Of a DNA stretch of 9,714 bases, positions 6,150 through 9,714 are shown piece after piece. Position 1 is the stretch's first letter. The number at the start of each line of letters is the position of its first letter. This stretch comes from an uncultured Lachnospiraceae bacterium (GTDB lineage Bacteria; Bacillota_A; Clostridia; Lachnospirales; Lachnospiraceae). The DNA lies in NCBI GenBank assembly GCA_902766415.1, contig CACXDR010000133.1, positions 1-9,714 of the forward strand, given 5' to 3'. The translations under genes were made by a program, and so were the position numbers. Under the pieces are notes generated by a model. That model saw only the letters and a program-made list of their open reading frames with translations, was not told the DNA's origin and did not search any database.

Positions 6150-6614
6150 ATGAAATGTCCGTTCTGTAACGCAGCAGACACAAAAGTCATCGATTCGAGA
6201 CCGGCGGACGACAACGCTTCGATCCGCAGGCGCAGGCAGTGCGAGACATGCGGGAAGCGTTTCACGACCTATGAGAAGCTTGAGACCATGCCGCTCATGA
6301 TCATCAAAAAGGACAATTCCCGCGAGCCGTACAGCAGGCAGAAGATCGAGGCAGGCGTCATCCGGTCCTGTCATAAGAGGCCTGTTTCTTCCGAACAGAT
6401 CTCGGCGCTCGTGGATGAGATCGAGACCGCCCTTTTCAACAGGGAGGAGCGGGAGATCCCGTCCAGCGTGATCGGGGAGATGGTCATAAACAAGCTGAAG
6501 GACCTCGATGCCGTGGCGTACGTGCGGTTCGCCTCCGTCTACCGCGAGTTCAAGGATGTGGGCACCTTCATGTCCGAGCTCGCAAAGCTCCTTGAGCACC
6601 AGGAGAAAAAATGA
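6150..6614 (+). CDS. nrdR: Transcriptional repressor NrdR
   Basis: A 154-aa protein, the standard NrdR length. NrdR represses ribonucleotide reductase genes according to ATP/dATP binding. The N-terminal zinc ribbon is complete: Cys3 and Cys6 (MKCPFC), then Cys31 and Cys34 (CETCGKRFTTYE), with a basic SIRRRRQ stretch between them. The ATP-cone domain runs about 46-136 (MIIKKDNSREPYSRQKI at its start, DLDAVAYVRFASVYREF near its end). The ATG has AGGAGG 5 bp upstream and lies behind its own promoter. The stop overlaps the next start in an ATGA, so the two genes are co-translated. No ribonucleotide reductase gene is in the window. Confidence 0.97.
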   Translation: MKCPFCNAADTKVIDSRPADDNASIRRRRQCETCGKRFTTYEKLETMPLMIIKKDNSREPYSRQKIEAGVIRSCHKRPVSSEQISALVDEIETALFNREEREIPSSVIGEMVINKLKDLDAVAYVRFASVYREFKDVGTFMSELAKLLEHQEKK

Positions 6615-7114
6615 ACCTGTTCTTTCCGGATAAGGAGACGGAGAGCGCCTACAGGATCCCGTACGAAAAGCTGTACGCGTCGGGGATCCGCGGCGTGATC
6701 TTTGATATCGACAATACGCTGGTCCCGCCGGACGCGCCGGCGGACGAGCGGAGCAGGGAGCTTTTCAGGCGGCTGAAGGACATCGGGCTTAAGACCTGCC
6801 TCGTGTCCAACAACAGGGAAAAGCGGATCAGACCGTTCGCGGACGAGCTCGGGACGCCGTTTGTGGCGCGGGCGCTGAAGCCGCGGAAGCGCGGGTACCG
6901 GAAGGCCATGGAGCTTATGGGCACGGAGCCCGGGACCACCGTTTCCGTCGGGGACCAGATCTACACGGACATCTGGGGCGCCAACAGGCTCGGGATGCAC
7001 AGCATCCTGGTGAAGCCCATGACGCTGAAGGAGGAGCCGCAGATCGTTTTGAAGCGCATCATCGAGCGGCCCATCCTCGCGGCCTATCACAGAAAAAAGA
7101 AAAAGGAAGCATGA
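6611..7114 (+). CDS. yqeG: YqeG-family HAD-type phosphatase
   Basis: A 167-aa cytoplasmic hydrolase of the HAD IIIA subfamily, normal for YqeG. Motif I is VIFDIDNTLV (29-38) with nucleophile Asp32 and acid/base Asp34; motif II is LVSNN with Ser66; the motif III lysine is Lys90 (ALKPRKRGY); motif IV is VGDQIYTDIWGAN with Asp115 and Asp120. The set is complete, so an active Mg2+-dependent phosphatase is expected. The true substrate of this family is uncertain; a phosphatidylglycerophosphate-phosphatase role is known for related eukaryotic and plastid members. It starts in the last codon of nrdR (ATGA overlap) with AGGAG 5 bp ahead, and ends in a lysine-rich tail (HRKKKKEA). Confidence 0.92.
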   Translation: MNLFFPDKETESAYRIPYEKLYASGIRGVIFDIDNTLVPPDAPADERSRELFRRLKDIGLKTCLVSNNREKRIRPFADELGTPFVARALKPRKRGYRKAMELMGTEPGTTVSVGDQIYTDIWGANRLGMHSILVKPMTLKEEPQIVLKRIIERPILAAYHRKKKKEA

Positions 7115-7140
7115 TGCCCCCGGCATCCCGCGCGGGTGCC
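7113..7140 (+). repeat. Two mutually exclusive hairpins at the yqeG 3' end
   Basis: GATGCC (7113-7118) pairs with GGCATC (7122-7127) over a CCC loop. The same GGCATC can instead begin an 8-bp stem with GGGTGCC (7122-7140, one G-U pair, GCG loop). Only one can form at a time. Neither is followed by a T-tract (the next bases are AAAAAA), so this is not a standard terminator. The first stem overlaps the yqeG stop codon. Confidence 0.4.
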
Positions 7141-7149
7141 AAAAAATGC

Positions 7150-7178
7150 TTGCCTCAGGATGCATCTTACGTTAAAAT
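7150..7178 (+). promoter_or_regulatory. Promoter of efp
   Basis: TTGCCT (7150-7155), a 17-bp spacer and TAAAAT (7173-7178) make a good sigma-A-type promoter. A palindromic GATGCATC (7159-7166) sits in the spacer. The expected start is near 7185, giving a short leader that ends in the near-perfect TAAGGAGGA site (7211-7219), 7 bp from the efp ATG, as expected for a highly expressed translation factor. Confidence 0.65.
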
Positions 7179-7226
7179 ACGCTTAAACTATGCGAGAAAG
7201 CCACAGGACTTAAGGAGGATATATAT

Positions 7227-7784
7227 ATGGTATCTGCAGGTGATTTCAGGAACGGCATTACGCTCGAGATCGAAGGCGCGGTCTATCAGATCGTTGAGTT
7301 CCAGCATGTCAAGCCGGGCAAGGGCGCAGCGTTCGTCCGCACGAAGATCAAGAATGTCATGACAGGTTCCGTCGTTGAGCGCACCTTCCGTCCGACCGAG
7401 AAGTTCCCGACCGCAAGGATCGACCGCGTCGAGATGCAGTATCTGTATGCGGACGGCGATATGTTCAATTTCATGAACACCGAGACCTATGACCAGATCA
7501 GCCTGAACGCGGATATCATCGGCGACGCGCTGAAGTTCGTCAAGGAGAACGAGATGGTCAAGATCGTTTCCTACAACGGGAACGTTTTCTCTGTTGAGCC
7601 GCCGCTGTTCGTCGACCTCGAGGTCACGGAGACCGAGCCGGGCCTTGCCGGCAACACCGCGACGAACACCCTGAAGCCGGCGACCGTCGAGACCGGCGCA
7701 GAGGTGAGAGTCCCGCTCTTCATCGGCATCGGCGACAAGATCAAGATCGACACCCGCACGGGTGAGTATCTCGGCAGAGCCTGA
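7227..7784 (+). CDS. efp: Elongation factor P
   Basis: A 185-aa EF-P of standard length. EF-P binds ribosomes stalled at polyproline stretches and promotes peptide-bond formation. It shows the three beta-barrel domains: an N-terminal KOW-like domain with the tip loop [14 protein letters not shown], where Lys32 is the position that is post-translationally modified in characterised EF-Ps; an OB domain from about residue 66; and a second OB domain ending [21 protein letters not shown], the family's C-terminal signature. No lysine-modifying enzyme is encoded in the window. The gene stands alone between its own promoter and a strong terminator. Confidence 0.98.
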   Translation: MVSAGDFRNGITLEIEGAVYQIVEFQHVKPGKGAAFVRTKIKNVMTGSVVERTFRPTEKFPTARIDRVEMQYLYADGDMFNFMNTETYDQISLNADIIGDALKFVKENEMVKIVSYNGNVFSVEPPLFVDLEVTETEPGLAGNTATNTLKPATVETGAEVRVPLFIGIGDKIKIDTRTGEYLGRA

Positions 7785-7801
7785 GCACCATACGACATAC
7801 G

Positions 7802-7837
7802 GGCAGTCCCGTTTCCGGGACTGCCTGTTTCTTTATG
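7802..7837 (+). terminator. Intrinsic terminator after efp
   Basis: A perfect 10-bp GC-rich stem, GGCAGTCCCG (7802-7811) with CGGGACTGCC (7816-7825), has a TTTC loop and is followed by TGTTTCTTTAT. It lies 17 bp after the efp stop. It ends only about 20 bp before the argS start, so argS is transcribed by read-through or from a promoter I cannot identify. Confidence 0.88.
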
Positions 7838-7855
7838 ATAGGAGAAAGGAAGAAC

Positions 7856-9622
7856 ATGAAGACCATTCTTGAAAAAATGAACGGGCTGGTCCGGGAGGCG
7901 TTCGAGGACGCGGGCTATGACAGCACCAATGTAAAGGTGTCCGTTTCGAACCGGCCGGACCTTTGCGAGTACCAGTGCAACGGCGCCATGGCTGTCGCGA
8001 AGATGGCAAAAAAGAAGCCGATCGATATCGCGTCGGACGTCGCCGCGAGGCTCGGGGACCGCACCCTGTTTTCGAGCGTCAGCGCAGTCATGCCGGGTTT
8101 CATCAACCTTAAGGTGAGCGAGGAGGCGCTGAGGGATTCCATCGTTGAAATGGCGGCGGAGGAGAAGTTCGGCGCGGCAATGGATGAGGAGCAGACCATC
8201 ATCGTGGATTACGGCGGCGCAAACGTCGCGAAGCCCCTTCATGTCGGGCATCTCCGCAGCGCCATCATCGGCGAGGCGCTGAAGCGCATGGGAGCTTTCT
8301 TCGGGAACCATATGATCGGCGACGTCCACCTCGGCGACTGGGGCCTCCAGATGGGGCTTATCATTGAGGAGCTCCGCTTAAGGAAGCCGGAGCTTCCGTA
8401 CTTCGACGAGAGCTATGCCGGCGCGTATCCCGAGGAGGCGCCGTTCACGATCTCCGAGCTTGAGGAGATCTATCCCGCTGCGTCAAAGCGCGCCAAGGAG
8501 GACCCGGAATTCTCAAAGCGGGCGCACGAGGCGACCGCGAAGCTGCAGGGAGGGTATCCCCCGTTCATCGCGCTCTGGAAGCATATCCTCAGCGTGTCCG
8601 TCGCGGATCTCAGGAAGAATTACGACGCGCTGAACGTGTCCTTCGAGCTCTGGAAGGGTGAGTCCGACGTGCAGCCCCTCATTCCGGGCGTGATCGAAGA
8701 CCTTGCCGGACGCGGTATCGCCTATGAGTCCGACGGGGCGCTGGTGGTCGATATCGCCGAGCCGGGAGATCCGAAGGAGCTCCCGCCCTGCATCGTCCGC
8801 AAGTCGGACGGCGCTGCGCTCTACGCGACCAGCGATCTCGCGACGCTTGTCGAGCGAGAGAAGCTCTATTCCCCGGACCGCTATATTTACGTCGCGGACA
8901 AGCGGCAGGAGCTCCACTACACGCAGTTCTTCCGCGTCGCGAGGAAGGCGGGGATCGTCCCGCCGGAGCACGGCCTTAAGTACATCGGCTTCGGGACCAT
9001 GAACGGCAAGGACGGAAAGCCCTTCAAGACGAGGGACGGCGGTGTCATGCGCCTTGAGACGCTGATCAGGGATATCCGCGAGGCGGTCTATGCGAGGATC
9101 GCGGAGAATAAGGACATCCCGGAGGATGAGGCGAAGGATACCGCGCGCATCGTCGCGCTGGCAGCGCTGAAGTACGGCGACCTTTCCAATCAGGCGTCGA
9201 AGGACTATGTATTCGATATCGAGCGCTTCGCGTCGTTCGAGGGGAATACCGGCCCGTACATCCTTTACACGACCGTCCGCATCAAGTCGATCCTGAAGAA
9301 GTACGCCGCGGGCGGCGGGGCGCCGGTGACGTCCGCGGACCTGAAGCCTGCCGTCAGCGCGTCCGAGAAGGCGCTCTGCCTGGAGCTTACGAAGTACGCG
9401 GAGACCGTCAGGGGCGCGTGGGACGATCTCGCGCCGCATAAGGTCTGCCAGTATCTCTACAGTGTCTGCGAGGCCTTCAATTCCTTCTATCATGAGGTGC
9501 GGATCCTCGCGGAGGAGGATGAGACGAAGAAGCGCTCCTGCCTCGCGCTCATCTCGATCACCGAAGGAATCCTCACCTGCTGCATGAACATGCTCGGGAT
9601 GGAAGTTCCTAACAGGATGTAA
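7856..9622 (+). CDS. argS: Arginyl-tRNA synthetase
   Basis: A class I aminoacyl-tRNA synthetase, 588 aa from the chosen start, which charges tRNA-Arg and needs the tRNA present for amino-acid activation. The N-terminal Add1 domain (SNRPDLCEYQCNGAMAVAK, about 31-49) binds the tRNA D-loop. The HIGH motif is PLHVGHLRS (127-135), followed by GDVHLGDWGLQMG. A canonical KMSK is absent, as in most ArgRS; the KPFKTRDGGVMRLETLI region takes its place. EGNTGPYILYTTVRIKSIL (about 462-480) leads into the DALR anticodon-binding domain, and the protein ends in GMEVPNRM. An in-frame ATG at 7835 would add seven residues but lies in the terminator tail; the ATG at 7856 follows a GGAGAAAGGAAG purine run and matches the family N-terminus better. 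Confidence 0.96.
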   Translation: MKTILEKMNGLVREAFEDAGYDSTNVKVSVSNRPDLCEYQCNGAMAVAKMAKKKPIDIASDVAARLGDRTLFSSVSAVMPGFINLKVSEEALRDSIVEMAAEEKFGAAMDEEQTIIVDYGGANVAKPLHVGHLRSAIIGEALKRMGAFFGNHMIGDVHLGDWGLQMGLIIEELRLRKPELPYFDESYAGAYPEEAPFTISELEEIYPAASKRAKEDPEFSKRAHEATAKLQGGYPPFIALWKHILSVSVADLRKNYDALNVSFELWKGESDVQPLIPGVIEDLAGRGIAYESDGALVVDIAEPGDPKELPPCIVRKSDGAALYATSDLATLVEREKLYSPDRYIYVADKRQELHYTQFFRVARKAGIVPPEHGLKYIGFGTMNGKDGKPFKTRDGGVMRLETLIRDIREAVYARIAENKDIPEDEAKDTARIVALAALKYGDLSNQASKDYVFDIERFASFEGNTGPYILYTTVRIKSILKKYAAGGGAPVTSADLKPAVSASEKALCLELTKYAETVRGAWDDLAPHKVCQYLYSVCEAFNSFYHEVRILAEEDETKKRSCLALISITEGILTCCMNMLGMEVPNRM

Positions 9623-9628
9623 TAAATT

Positions 9629-9714
9629 ATGAACAGAAATCGTTCCGCGCAGCTTACCGGCGCGGCGCTCCTCCTTCTGACCGCGTTCATCTGGGGCTGC
9701 GCCTTCGTCGCGCA
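9629..9714 (+). CDS. EamA/DMT-superfamily transporter, N-terminal fragment (partial)
   Basis: An open frame starts 6 bp after the argS stop and runs off the right edge; 28 complete codons are visible. It reads MNRNRSAQLTGAALLLLT, then AFIWGCAFVA: a short basic N-terminus and a first hydrophobic helix carrying the W-G-x-x-F-V-A pattern typical of the first helix in EamA/RhaT-like drug/metabolite transporters. The substrate cannot be judged. The ribosome binding site is weak (AGGA at 9613-9616, spaced rather far), which suggests coupling to argS translation. Assignment rests on one helix, so it is tentative. Confidence 0.6.
   Translation, partial: MNRNRSAQLTGAALLLLTAFIWGCAFVA

Noticed and set aside
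4760..6265. 501-codon open frame on the minus strand across the TAXI gene
   Set aside because: It is antisense to a clear TAXI lipoprotein gene and the 5' part of nrdR, is full of Arg/His/Pro runs with no recognisable domain, and is explained by GC-rich codon bias leaving few stops.
7835..7855. Upstream ATG that would extend ArgS by seven residues
   Set aside because: It lies in the T-rich tail of the efp terminator and has no ribosome binding site; the ATG at 7856 is better placed.

Overview
The window (9,714 bp, GC-rich by eye) reads as ordinary chromosomal DNA of a Gram-positive, Clostridia-like bacterium, most likely a high-GC relative of the Lachnospiraceae. The hints are strong AGGAGG ribosome binding sites before nearly every gene, a lipoprotein signal on the extracellular receptor, a TrpA with the FSDPTAEGP motif, NrdR and EF-P of Firmicute type, and the YqeG phosphatase. 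This placement is inference from protein style, not from a search. Every supported gene is on the + strand. The long minus-strand reading frames are GC-driven shadows. No gap between genes exceeds about 140 bp. I see no RNA gene, CRISPR array, insertion sequence or phage gene.

Layout. (1) 1-1021: the end of trpB and all of trpA, the tail of a tryptophan operon. (2) 1061-3526: a CitA/DcuS-type membrane sensor kinase and its CitB/DcuR-type response regulator, with the kinase stop codon directly abutting the regulator start codon. (3) 3651-4871: a GltS-type sodium:glutamate symporter. It is preceded by a 124-bp control region with a 20-bp tandem repeat beside a good promoter. (4) 5012-6025: a TAXI-family solute-binding lipoprotein without any TRAP membrane subunit nearby. 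(5) 6150-7114: nrdR and a yqeG-type HAD phosphatase, overlapping by 4 bp, behind their own promoter. (6) 7227-7784: efp with its own promoter and a strong intrinsic terminator. (7) 7856-9622: argS. (8) 9629 to the end: the first 28 codons of an EamA/DMT-type transporter.

The most interesting part is the 1061-6025 block. A sensor of the carboxylate-sensing type, its regulator, a glutamate-type symporter and an orphan TAXI receptor (a fold with glutamate-binding members) lie in a row. The tandem repeat just upstream of the symporter's -35 element looks like the regulator's binding site. I read this as a self-contained system that senses and takes up an amino acid or carboxylate, probably glutamate-like. 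The sensor's ligand-pocket residues appear to differ from citrate/C4-dicarboxylate sensors, and the TAXI protein may feed either the symporter or the sensor. The individual families are known; the combination is what deserves a second look.
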